A stretch of DNA of 64,000 bases. Origin: Neobacillus sp. WH10. Its GTDB lineage: Bacteria; Bacillota; Bacilli; Bacillales; Cytobacillaceae. How positions within the stretch are numbered: the first letter of the stretch is position 1; each line of letters starts with the position of its first letter. Both the position numbers and the translations under genes were made by a program. This document shows positions 8,455 through 16,586 of this stretch, in pieces. The notes beneath the pieces are model-generated. The model did no database searches, had not been told where the DNA came from, and saw nothing but the letters and a program-made list of their open reading frames with translations. Location: the NCBI RefSeq assembly GCF_030123405.1, contig NZ_CP126110.1:5208001-5272000 (forward strand). Reading direction: 5' to 3'.

Positions 8455-8732
8455 TAACCAATCGTTTGGTTAAAAACTCTGTAAACACTGCTATAAAGGG
8501 ATTATATCAATCTGGCAAGAAAATATTTTGTCGCTATATCAGTGAGACTTCGCCAGAAAATAAAACAATATTCCCCAGAAAATGATTCCATTCGATTGGA
8601 CCTACATGTTTCTACTCATTACCCTTTTTTCCAACACTAATCAAACATTTGATTAAAGATGCCTTCAACCTGCTTCTATAAACACTTTTTACTCCCAAAC
8701 GCTAAAAAAGAATGTCGAGAGATGCCTTCTTA
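8455..8732. repeat. Dispersed intergenic repeat, copy A
   Basis: The segment from CCAATCGTTTGGTTAAAAAC to the AAAAAAGAATGTCGAGAGAT region matches 28315-28605 over nearly its whole length, including AACACTGCTATAAA, ATATTTTGTCG and CAAACATTTGATTAAAGATG. Its ends carry TetR-operator-like half sites (AATCGTTTG and CAAACATTTGATT). The region 7983-8454 upstream has more such sites, among them the perfect palindrome AATCAAACGTTTGATT near 8286-8301, and no gene I can support. Confidence 0.75.
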
Positions 8733-8760
8733 TTTAAAGGCTGTTTTCGTATAGATTGTT

Positions 8761-8988
8761 GCTTTTTTAACATACTGTTTCAACACGTTAATAACTTTCA
8801 TAACCCTATGAAAACGTGGATGGAGCATTTTCAAGGTATCGTAACAAAATATTTGGACAACTACCTGTTATTTCCGTTGGCTTGAAGTGAGTAAAAAAAT
8901 AGCATTTGATGAACGAATCAATCAAATGCTTATTTATGCGGGTCAAAAGTCAACTCGTACAACTGTTATAGATTTGCGAACTAGTTAA
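8761..8988 (+). pseudogene. Transposase C-terminal remnant (IS1595-like), frameshifted
   Basis: The plus strand reads LFQHVNNFHNPMKTWMEHFQ then GIVTKYLDNYL; after a one-base shift near 8870 it continues YFRWLEVSKKIAFDERINQM to a TAA at 8986-8988. The TKYLxNYLxWFRxLE pattern is typical of the C-terminus of IS1595-type transposases. There is no catalytic core and no start, so it is a dead 3' fragment. Confidence 0.55.
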
Positions 8989-9248
8989 ACTAAACTCACG
9001 AACAAATTAACAGTAAGCACTATCCCGATAGAAACAAATCCAGCAATTTTTACGGGGTGTCTGTTTTTATATTCATTAAAAGGAGTTACTCTATGTATGA
9101 TTTCCCAAAATAACCAAGTTCCGGAACAAATACCAATTAATGCAATTAAAGGATTGTCAATTGAATTAATATGGTTATGGAAAAGTATCCACAAATAGCC
9201 TAAAAACGCATTTATAAATATAGACAGAACAAAATCCTTATTTTTCAT
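8985..9248 (-). CDS. Small three-pass membrane protein, unknown function
   Basis: An 87-residue protein with three predicted membrane segments: FVLSIFINAFLGYLWILF, ALIGICSGTWLFWEII and IAGFVSIGIVLTVNLFVSLV. AGGGGG lies 5 nt before the ATG, which supports translation. The 3' end overlaps the stop codon of the transposase remnant by 4 bp on the opposite strand. The gene lies between the inverted repeats of the IS-like element, so it may be a passenger. I do not recognise the family. Confidence 0.6.
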   Translation of the reverse strand: MKNKDFVLSIFINAFLGYLWILFHNHINSIDNPLIALIGICSGTWLFWEIIHRVTPFNEYKNRHPVKIAGFVSIGIVLTVNLFVSLV

Positions 9249-9633
9249 AGCAACCCCCTATTAAATATTCCTAATATAATAAAATTTTATCATATTTTCA
9301 ACATTTTGGAAGTTGATTTGAAATCTTCTAAAAAACAACAAAGTTTACGAAAACAGCCTATTTAAAAAAGAACTGGATTTTTTTAGTTTATCCAAGCTGG
9401 TTTCCTGTCTTAATTTAATAGTTTTCCATAAGTAGACAACCCTCGACTATTCTCCTCTATTTTCCCTTTCAAACAAACGATTAATTAAAATGGCTAGAAT
9501 CCTTGATACTTACCCCTTTAGCCATCTTAATCCATGAAAAAGTTGTTGAAAGGTGTAATAAATAGCTGGATAAAAGTAGAGTCCGAGTTTCTCAGCAGGA
9601 TTCTTTTTTTATCACTTTTTTTCACAAAAAGAG

Positions 9634-9662
9634 AGACTACAACTTCACAATTGTAGTCTCCC
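9634..9662 (-). terminator. Terminator of the bpr-like protease gene
   Basis: Stem GAGACTACAA / TTGTAGTCTC with an 8-base loop; on the minus strand it is followed by TCTTTTT. It lies about 30 bp past the stop of the protease gene. Confidence 0.85.
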
Positions 9663-9690
9663 TTTTATCATTCAGTTTAACTATTCCGGA

Positions 9691-12600
9691 TCATTTAACC
9701 CTTACTCCACTACTATTGAAGAAGTATCGTTTTCCAGAAATCGTTACCCAACCGGATTGCATAATACCACTGTTGCTGAGGTAATACCATTTCGCGCTGT
9801 CTTTCAGCCATCCTATTTGCATGGCTCCGCTCTTATCGAGGTAGTACCATTTCGCTCCTTCTTTCAGCCAGCCTGTTTGCATCGCACCGCTCTTATCGAG
9901 GTAGTACCATTTTCCACCGTCTTTCAGCCAGCCCGTTTGCATGGGTCCGCTCTTATCGAGGTAGTACCATTTCGCTCCTTCTTTCAGCCAGCCTGTTTGC
10001 ATGGCTCCGCTCTTATCGAGGTAGTACCATTTCGCTCCTTCTTTCAGCCAGCCTGTTTGCATGGCTCCGCTCTTATCGAGGTAGTACCATTTTCCACTGT
10101 CTTTCAGCCAGCCCGTTTGCATGGCTCCGCTCTTATCGAGGTAGTACCATTTTCCACTGTCTTTCAGCCAGCCCGTTTGCATGGCACCACTTTTATCGAG
10201 GTAGTACCATTTCGCATCAACGTTTTTCCATCCTGTTACTTTACTGCCTTTACTATCATAGTAATACCAATTGCCGTCCTCAAATTTCCAGCCAGTTTTC
10301 ACTTCTTCAACTTCAGGTTGACTAATAGTTAGTTTACCTTGTGCTTCCTGTGTGACTATATTTCCATCGGCATCTGTTAGTTCCACTTCAATAATAGCAT
10401 TCTGAATCTTTACATCTGGAACAGTCCAAATGCCTTTATAAACACCTGGCTCTACCTCTTCCATTTTATTTTTAGAAGAAGATTGCGTATTCTTTTGCGC
10501 AGGGAGTTTCACTTCAAAGTTTGCTTCTCCGCCTATTACATTACTTTGGAAAGATATTTCTAACTTCTCACCTGGGAACACATTTTGGTCAATTGCTGGT
10601 TTTAAATCTTTAATGACAGGTTTTTCTTTTAGTAGTGAAACGGTAACTGGATCCGATTCTCCGGTCAATTTACCATTTAACATTGAGACGGCTATTAATC
10701 TATTTTCACCTTCTGTCATTTTTGTTGGGATTGTAAATTTGCCTTCATCACCAACTTTTGCAGTACCTACCTCTTTATTATTATTCATCAACTTAATCGT
10801 TGTTGTCGGTGAGGCAGTCCCTTCTACCATGATGTTCTCGTCTTTGAATACTTCATCCTGTTTTGGAGAAGTAATAACAGGATTGTCTACTTCATAACTT
10901 ACACGGGCACGAATCATATAGTTACCGTCTTCAACAAATGCCGGATAAAATTCACCGTCAAGATATTGATAGCTTCTCTCCGTATATGGATTACCATTAT
11001 CGGTTGCTAAACCAAGTGCAATTGGATAATTCAGTGTTTGGACATACACCATATAAAAATCTCCATCAACCTTGATATTGTAATCTCTTAAATCTACAAC
11101 CGTCCAATCATCTAATAAGGCTTCAGCAGCTATCGGTCCAGCAAGTTTCTTACCCGGTAATCCATTGCTTCCAGAAGCATCCCATACTTCCACACTAAAT
11201 TCCGTTCCAACCGTGTCTGAGTATTTTTTGTTTTTGAAGTGAAACACACCATCTGTGACAATGGCTGATTTTTTATCCTTTGGCAATGACATTTTTACTG
11301 CCCATCCAGCTCCACCGCCAAAATACATACTGCCACTATCAACAATTCCATTGTCATAGCCAATTTCGCCACCCGGATACGTGAAAAAAGGCTTAAAAGC
11401 GATATTTACTTGGCTATCTCCATTAATTGTAATTTTAACATCTTGACTGTGATAGCCACTTCTCATTGCTCTTAATGTATAAGTACCTTCGTAAGCTGTA
11501 ATAGTATATTTACCGTCCTTATCCGTGGACACAGGTGCAATATTGGCATCTTCCATAAGGAGTAATGTCACACCTTCAACAGCTTCCCCTGATTTTTCAT
11601 CTGTAATGACACCACTTACAGTTCCTTTTGGGATTTCTTTCAAAGTGAAATCTGCTTGTAGTACTTTATCTTTTTCGAATGTTACTGATTGCTGTTTAGA
11701 TTGATATCCATATGCTTCAGCTTGAACTGTATAATTACCGATAGCATGTGAGAGTTTATAAGCGCCGGTTTCAGGATTTGTGTTTACGTACTGTCTGCTT
11801 TCAAGGACACTTACTTTACCTCTTATCGGCAAATCAGAATCCTCATTCGTTTGAACCACTTTTCCTTCTAAAGTCCCCAGACCTTCTCTAATAGAAGATA
11901 CAGCATTGTATGCATTGACTAATCCATACCCGTACCCATCATTTGGTGATTCTGGATATTCCTTATCTGTTAAAGGCGTTGCTGTTTTTAGTAAAATGTC
12001 TTCTATTTTATCAACTGATAAACTTGCATCAACTTGATATAACAATGCTACAATTGCTGATACAGCGGGGGCCGCCATCGATGTGCCATCCCAGCCGCCT
12101 TCGTAATCACTACCTGGTATTGATGAACGAATATTTGCTCCAGGCGCTGAAATATCTGGCTTAATTTCATCATATGGTGAAGGTCCACGTAATGAAAAAT
12201 CTCCAACTATATCATTACTATCAGTTGCTCCCACCGCAAATGCTTCGGGATAGTTTGCTGGATTGGCGACTGATCCAGGTCCGCCATTATTAGTCATGCT
12301 CGTGTTCCCGGCTGCAAATGTAGGAAATATCCCAGCATTTCTCCACTCTCTTACTACATCTCGATACCATTCATCAAGACCAGGTCCGCCACCCCATGAG
12401 TTGTTAACAATATCTGGCGCCATGTCAACCCGGGTATTCCCCTTTGAATCTGTTGGTGCTAAAATCCACTCTGCTGCCGCCAATAAATTCGCATCACTTC
12501 CGCTAGTCTCTGAGAATGCCTTAACAGCAATCCATTTTGCACCCGGCGCTATCCCTATTTTGTTCGATCCATCAGATTCACTACCGACCATTGTCCCAGT

Positions 12601-13416
12601 TACATGTGTTCCATGTGCTAAGTCATCATATGGTACAGATCGTCCGGCAGTGGCATCAAACCAATTAAAGTCGTGATGAACTTCTCCAGTTGCTGCATTA
12701 TAGCCTCGATACTTTTCCTTTAATGCGGGATGATCCCATTGAACACCGGAATCAATACTCGCTACAACCACACCTGTACCGTCGATTCCCTTTTCACATA
12801 AAGCCGGAGCTCCAACTCTTTCAACGTTCCACTCTACATTTGCTAGATTTGAATTAAGACTATTCTCTTTAGTTGGTGAAACAAATAATTGTCTTGTTTC
12901 GTTTGGTAATACTTTTTCAACTTCAGCAAAAGCTGCTACCTTTTCTGCAACCTCTTTCGTTGCTGTTACTGCCATACCATTGACGATAAAATAGGACTTA
13001 AAAGATTCGACATTCCCTCTATGTACTTCTTGTTCAAGATATTTAACAACCTTTTGTTGTTCCTCGTGTGCTGTAGCTTTTAATTCAGATACAACTGCAG
13101 AGCGCTGCATAAACATTTCTTTATGCGCAGATAGTTTTTCTTTCTTCGCAATCGCTTTTGTTTGCTTTATGGCATATGTTGTATCTGCTTTTTCTTTAAA
13201 TTTAATTAAAAAGGTTACTTTGTCATCTTTTTTAAACTTTCCTAGTAACCGATTACTTATCTTTTCTTTTTTAGTAGTTTGGGAATCATTTACATAACGG
13301 GATGATCTCTCAATTGATTCAGCATTCGCAAGTCCTGGTGTTAGTAATGAAAATACCATGATCAATGATGCTACAATACTAAATAATCGGATGTGATGTT
13401 GTTTCTTTCTCTTCAA
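9691..13416 (-). CDS. bpr: Bacillopeptidase F-like subtilase with C-terminal cell-wall-binding repeats
   Basis: This is a 1241-residue secreted serine protease. It has a signal peptide (residues ~8-32) and an inhibitor I9-type propeptide region (~65-175). The S8 catalytic domain follows, with Asp222 (ASIDSGVQWDHP), His268 (LAHGTHVTGT), Asn371 (AAGNTS) and Ser446 (GWDGTSMAAP). Carboxypeptidase-regulatory-like beta domains and an Ig-like section lead to ~175 C-terminal residues of GWLKxxxKWYYLDKSGAMQT repeats. The catalytic and middle parts follow B. subtilis bacillopeptidase F closely. That protein, as I recall it, lacks this repeat tail, which probably anchors the enzyme to the wall. The start is TTG after GGGGGAG with an 8-nt gap. 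It stands as a single gene with its own terminator. Confidence 0.88.
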   Translation of the reverse strand: MKRKKQHHIRLFSIVASLIMVFSLLTPGLANAESIERSSRYVNDSQTTKKEKISNRLLGKFKKDDKVTFLIKFKEKADTTYAIKQTKAIAKKEKLSAHKEMFMQRSAVVSELKATAHEEQQKVVKYLEQEVHRGNVESFKSYFIVNGMAVTATKEVAEKVAAFAEVEKVLPNETRQLFVSPTKENSLNSNLANVEWNVERVGAPALCEKGIDGTGVVVASIDSGVQWDHPALKEKYRGYNAATGEVHHDFNWFDATAGRSVPYDDLAHGTHVTGTMVGSESDGSNKIGIAPGAKWIAVKAFSETSGSDANLLAAAEWILAPTDSKGNTRVDMAPDIVNNSWGGGPGLDEWYRDVVREWRNAGIFPTFAAGNTSMTNNGGPGSVANPANYPEAFAVGATDSNDIVGDFSLRGPSPYDEIKPDISAPGANIRSSIPGSDYEGGWDGTSMAAPAVSAIVALLYQVDASLSVDKIEDILLKTATPLTDKEYPESPNDGYGYGLVNAYNAVSSIREGLGTLEGKVVQTNEDSDLPIRGKVSVLESRQYVNTNPETGAYKLSHAIGNYTVQAEAYGYQSKQQSVTFEKDKVLQADFTLKEIPKGTVSGVITDEKSGEAVEGVTLLLMEDANIAPVSTDKDGKYTITAYEGTYTLRAMRSGYHSQDVKITINGDSQVNIAFKPFFTYPGGEIGYDNGIVDSGSMYFGGGAGWAVKMSLPKDKKSAIVTDGVFHFKNKKYSDTVGTEFSVEVWDASGSNGLPGKKLAGPIAAEALLDDWTVVDLRDYNIKVDGDFYMVYVQTLNYPIALGLATDNGNPYTERSYQYLDGEFYPAFVEDGNYMIRARVSYEVDNPVITSPKQDEVFKDENIMVEGTASPTTTIKLMNNNKEVGTAKVGDEGKFTIPTKMTEGENRLIAVSMLNGKLTGESDPVTVSLLKEKPVIKDLKPAIDQNVFPGEKLEISFQSNVIGGEANFEVKLPAQKNTQSSSKNKMEEVEPGVYKGIWTVPDVKIQNAIIEVELTDADGNIVTQEAQGKLTISQPEVEEVKTGWKFEDGNWYYYDSKGSKVTGWKNVDAKWYYLDKSGAMQTGWLKDSGKWYYLDKSGAMQTGWLKDSGKWYYLDKSGAMQTGWLKEGAKWYYLDKSGAMQTGWLKEGAKWYYLDKSGPMQTGWLKDGGKWYYLDKSGAMQTGWLKEGAKWYYLDKSGAMQIGWLKDSAKWYYLSNSGIMQSGWVTISGKRYFFNSSGVRVK
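9781..10260 (-). repeat. 60-bp tandem repeats encoding cell-wall-binding units
   Basis: Seven consecutive 60-bp units are almost identical, for example those from 9961 and 10021; they are flanked by more diverged units. Each encodes one 20-residue repeat. The very low divergence indicates recent unit duplication, and unit number may vary between strains. No spacers occur, so it is not a CRISPR array. Confidence 0.9.
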
Positions 13417-13808
13417 TTCGATTTCTCCCCCTCGATTTCTAAATTCTTAGCTTGTCATTTCGTGAAATTACAGCCTTTGTTTAACCATCATTTTGAAACA
13501 GAAAGACAAAAACTTCATTTTACCCCTCATCAATTTTAAAGCTGAATAGTTACTATTATAGGTTAAATTGTAATATGTTTCTAGATAATTATTTCAATAG
13601 TTTGAATAAATATTCAAGTTGAAAAATTCATTATTCAACATCATCCTTCATTTCTCTCCCTAATTCGATATAAAATTTTTACGATTTTACTGATAAAAAG
13701 ACAAAAAAAAAAACAGAGAGACATGCTCTCCAAATTACCTTCACGCTTTACCTCTTTAAACTTTAGCTAAATGGGGGTCTAAACCTAAGATTCTAAGATT
13801 ACATTTTT

Positions 13809-13996
13809 GACAAATATCGCGGCAAACAAAAAACCAATTTGTTAACAAATTAGTCAAATATTATCTAATTTTGTATACTTTAGTATATATTATAATGTTC
13901 CTATTTATATTTAAATAATAAATAGATATAAACGCTTCCAGTTCTTATTCCAACTCCAATATATTGAAATAGCAACTTTTACACCAGGCGGAAAAT
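13809..13996 (+). repeat. 188-bp direct repeat, left copy
   Basis: This matches 38264-38451 over exactly 188 positions in the same orientation with about 11 mismatches by eye. It contains GTTAACAAATTAGTCAAATA, TATAATGTTCCTATTTATAT and CCAACTCCAATATATTGAAA. The left copy is joined to a LacI fragment, and the right copy continues into a short coding tail. The rest of 13417-13808 has no gene I can support. Confidence 0.9.
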
Positions 13997-14000
13997 TTTT

Positions 14001-14123
14001 CAAAAGCAGGTCCAGATAATCAATCTCTCGTTCCCGCTGATAATCCGTGCTGCATAAAATAATTGCATAACCGGTCTCCTGGGCACTATTTTCTAATGCC
14101 CGGGCAACCTCGACAAAAAAGGG
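14001..14123 (-). pseudogene. LacI-family regulator fragment
   Basis: The minus strand encodes about 41 residues, PFFVEVARALENSAQETGYA then IILCSTDYQREREIDYLDLL. This is the first part of the periplasmic-binding-type effector domain of LacI/GalR regulators. There is no helix-turn-helix and no C-terminal part; the fragment stops where the 188-bp repeat begins. It is a remnant left at a rearrangement junction. Confidence 0.65.
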
Positions 14124-14279
14124 GTAGGAACAGAATTCTAAAAAGTGGTAGGTAATATGAATGAAAATCTTCAATTTATATGATGAAGTTCTGGTGATTT
14201 GTTGGTAATATATAATTATTAAGTTCTGTTGAAAGCGGTAATGGCATGAGTATGATTTGAAATTAGAGGGTGAGCAGGT

Positions 14280-15044
14280 ATGATTAAAGATAAACGGATT
14301 AATAAAATTGAGGAATATATTATCGAACAAAAATCAGTATCTTTAGATGAACTGATGACGGTGTTTAATGTGTCTAAAAATACGATTCGGCGTGATGTTC
14401 AAGAACTTGTTGAAAAAGGAGATTTCAAAAAGGTTTATGGCGGTGTAGCTGTAATTGATGATAAGCGTGCGAAGTTAGAATCTTTCCATGACCGCCAAGT
14501 ACGTAACCAATCGGAGAAGGAGATGATTGGGAAGGCGGCAGCGAATCATGTAAATGATGGTGATATCATTTTTATCGATTCTGGTACAACCACCATTGAA
14601 ATGATTGAATATATCAAACAGAAAGAGGTCACGATTATCACCAATAGTCTCGATTTTATCGTTCGTGCTCTTCCTTATGAAAATTTAAATGTAATAACAG
14701 CTGGAGGCATCCTCGAGAGAAAAACGAATTCTTTCGGAAGCTTAAAATATATGGATATTTTAAATGCCTATAATATTAATAAGGCATTTATGGCCTCAAC
14801 AGGTATTTCCTTATCAAATGGTGTTACGAATGCTTCTCCGCTTGAAAGCGAATTGAAAGCGTCTATTGTTGACAGAAGCTCTGAAGTATTTTTACTGGTA
14901 GACCATGATAAATTTGATAAATACGGGTTAATGACCTATTGCAGATTAGATAAAATCGATTACCTGGTAACGGACATCACGCCAAGTGAAGTCTACCAGA
15001 ATTACGCAGAAAAGAACGACATTCAACTTGTTATAGCTGAGTAA
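14280..15044 (+). CDS. iolR: DeoR-family transcriptional repressor IolR
   Basis: This 254-residue protein has an N-terminal DeoR helix-turn-helix (IEEYIIEQKSVSLDELMTVF then NVSKNTIRRDV) and a C-terminal sugar-phosphate-sensing domain with GDIIFIDSGTTTIEMIEYI, TNSLDFIV and MASTGISLSNGVTNASPLE. It is close to B. subtilis IolR in length and motifs. IolR represses iol operons and is released by 2-deoxy-5-keto-gluconate-6-phosphate (family knowledge). The ATG follows GAGGGTGAGCAGGT. The gene is divergent in orientation from the iol genes it faces and ends in its own terminator. IolR-like tandem boxes are visible upstream of three other transcription units in this window. Confidence 0.88.
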   Translation: MIKDKRINKIEEYIIEQKSVSLDELMTVFNVSKNTIRRDVQELVEKGDFKKVYGGVAVIDDKRAKLESFHDRQVRNQSEKEMIGKAAANHVNDGDIIFIDSGTTTIEMIEYIKQKEVTIITNSLDFIVRALPYENLNVITAGGILERKTNSFGSLKYMDILNAYNINKAFMASTGISLSNGVTNASPLESELKASIVDRSSEVFLLVDHDKFDKYGLMTYCRLDKIDYLVTDITPSEVYQNYAEKNDIQLVIAE

Positions 15045-15052
15045 TTAAAAAT

Positions 15053-15084
15053 GGCCTTTCCTCACATGAGAAAAGGCCGTTTTA
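15053..15084 (+). terminator. iolR terminator
   Basis: Stem GGCCTTT..AAAGGCC (GGCCTTTCCTCACATGAGAA then AAGGCC) followed by a T-rich run (GTTTTATTTTT), just after the iolR stop. Confidence 0.85.
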
Positions 15085-15090
15085 TTTTTA

Positions 15091-15316
15091 AGTTAGGCTC
15101 TTTTCGTCAACTTTGTTGTTCTCTGTACTATTTGTGATCACATAGAGGCGAATTCGGACAGTTTTTTTGAATCCAAGGGCAATCGAGTCCGAATGAGGGT
15201 CCCATTCGGACTGGTTGGGTGAATCCAAGGGCAATCGAGTCCGAATCAGATGCCCTTCAATAAAAACTTAATATTATATCTTCGAAAAACAACAATCTTT
15301 GTGAAAACAGCTTTAA
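15091..15316. mobile_element. Probable MITE (about 225 bp) with inverted terminal repeats
   Basis: The left end AGGCTCTTTTCGTCAACTTT and the right end, AAAGCTGTTTTCACAAAGAT on minus, are inverted and match the ends of the IS remnant at 8733-9366. The interior is non-coding and holds a tandem pair of a ~57-bp unit (TTCGGACxG..GAATCCAAGGGCAATCGAGT). Non-autonomous movement by a related transposase is inferred. Confidence 0.5.
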
Positions 15317-15317
15317 G

Positions 15318-15351
15318 TTAAAAAGGGTTGCCAAACTTTATAAGGCAACCC
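15318..15351. terminator. Hairpin terminator-like sequence, usable on both strands
   Basis: Stem GGGTTGCC / GGCAACCC with an 11-base loop; T-runs follow on both strands (GTTTTT on plus, TTTTT on minus). It lies between the convergent iolR and iolG transcription units. Confidence 0.7.
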
Positions 15352-15368
15352 TTTGTTTTTATCCCGCA

Positions 15369-15498
15369 TTAACGGACAGTAAGACCCCCACCTCAAGATT
15401 CAGAGAAAAGTGAAGAAGATAGGTGGGGGACAACTGTCCGTAAAAGCCCGATATGTTCAACTAACCATCAGTGGGGGTGAAGAAAACCCCCACTGACG
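15369..15498. other. Two strong hairpins downstream of iolG
   Basis: First hairpin, 15369-15442: ACGGACAGT plus CCCCCACCT pair with AGGTGGGGG plus ACTGTCCGT across a 31-base loop. Second hairpin, 15464-15498: CATCAGTGGGGGT / ACCCCCACTGACG with a short loop. Both hold a G5/C5 block. No T-run follows on the minus strand, so they look more like RNA-stabilising or repeat structures than simple terminators. Confidence 0.65.
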
Positions 15499-15522
15499 GA
15501 AGTTTCACTGTATCTCGTAATG

Positions 15523-16539
15523 TTACGATAATTTTTCTACCTTTACTGGAAGTCCAGTTTCTAATGACTTTTTGGCAGCCATGGCAATTCTTTGTGCCAT
15601 GATACCGTCTACAAAATTGCATGTTGTTTCTGAATCATTCTCGATTGCATCAAAGAATTCTTTCACTTCGCGAATGTATGCATCATTGTATCTCTCTAAA
15701 AAGAAGTGTAATGGGTTATCCCCCTTCACGCCTTCTTTAGATAGCACTTCTACTCTTGATTCAGTTTCATTGTTTGCGATGGCTGAACCATTTGATCCGA
15801 ATGCTTCAAGACGCTGGTCATAGCCATAGACAGCTTGGCGGCTGTTGTCAATCACACCGATTTCTCCGTTTGCAAATTTCAATGAAATAACCGCTGTATC
15901 AATATCACCTAATTCAGCAATTTTCGGATTGACTAATGCAGCACCTTGAACATACACTTCTTCAACTTCAGAACCCGTGATAAAACGTGCCATATCAAAG
16001 TCATGAATAGCCATATCAACAAATATGCCTCCAGAACGTGATACATAATCTAATGATGGCGGTTCAGGATCTCTAGAAGTAATTTTTAAAATATGCAAGT
16101 CGCCAATTTCTTTCGTTTCTACTAAACTTCTAACTTTACTAAAGTTGCGGTCATATCTTCTATTGAAACCAATTTGGAATTTCACACCTGTCTTTTTCAC
16201 TACTTCGTAAGCTTCCAATGTTTCTTCATCAGAAAAACTAATTGGCTTTTCACAGAAGATGTGTTTTCCACTATTAGCCGCTTCTTTTATAATACTTGTA
16301 TGTGTATCAGTTGGAGAACAAATAAAGATAGCATCGATTTCCGGGTCATTGATAATATCATGATAATCCGTTGTCATATTTTCAACACCAGAAGATTGAA
16401 ACCACTCCTCTAATTGATCAGCAAAAACATCAGAAACGGTTTTAAGGCGTACATTTTTCATATTTTTCATGTTATCAATATGTAATTTTCCAATTCTACC
16501 AGCACCAATTACCCCGACGATAATTTTTGACTCTATCAT
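15523..16539 (-). CDS. iolG: Inositol 2-dehydrogenase IolG
   Basis: This Gfo/Idh/MocA-family oxidoreductase of about 338 residues carries an N-terminal Rossmann motif (VGVIGAGRIGKLH), the conserved FCEKPIS lysine motif and the catalytic region GGIFVDMAIHDFDMARF with Asp and His. It fits myo-inositol 2-dehydrogenase, which oxidises myo-inositol to scyllo-inosose with NAD+ in the first step of the pathway. The start is set at the ATG at 16537-16539, because AAAGGAAG precedes it; a TTG 21 bp further up overlaps that site. It is last in a minus-strand run after an iolX/iolG-like gene, iolE and a symporter gene. Confidence 0.88.
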   Translation of the reverse strand: MIESKIIVGVIGAGRIGKLHIDNMKNMKNVRLKTVSDVFADQLEEWFQSSGVENMTTDYHDIINDPEIDAIFICSPTDTHTSIIKEAANSGKHIFCEKPISFSDEETLEAYEVVKKTGVKFQIGFNRRYDRNFSKVRSLVETKEIGDLHILKITSRDPEPPSLDYVSRSGGIFVDMAIHDFDMARFITGSEVEEVYVQGAALVNPKIAELGDIDTAVISLKFANGEIGVIDNSRQAVYGYDQRLEAFGSNGSAIANNETESRVEVLSKEGVKGDNPLHFFLERYNDAYIREVKEFFDAIENDSETTCNFVDGIMAQRIAMAAKKSLETGLPVKVEKLS

Positions 16540-16586
16540 AATATTAGACTTCCTTTCCAATTACCTCAATTGTTAGATTATTATAT

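Larger units (their letters stand above)
8733..9366. mobile_element. IS remnant between terminal inverted repeats
   Basis: The left end AGGCTGTTTTCGTATAGATT (8738 on) and the right end, which on the minus strand reads AGGCTGTTTTCGTAAACTTT (down from 9359), form imperfect inverted repeats of about 30 bp. Inside lie a transposase 3' remnant (8761-8988) and a small membrane-protein gene. A second, shorter pair of the same ends bounds 15091-15316. The family is uncertain; the transposase fragment resembles IS1595-group proteins. Confidence 0.5.

Noticed and set aside
9781..10260. Regular 60-bp periodicity as a CRISPR array
   Set aside because: There are no unique spacers; every unit is coding and nearly the same, and no cas genes are near.
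9757..10332. Long open frame on the plus strand opposite the protease tail
   Set aside because: It is the mirror of the 60-bp repeat array; repeats whose unit length is a multiple of three stay open in several frames.
13911..14330. A 139-codon minus-strand frame taken as a gene
   Set aside because: Only the 41-residue LacI part is protein-like; the rest crosses the iolR promoter region and the 188-bp repeat.
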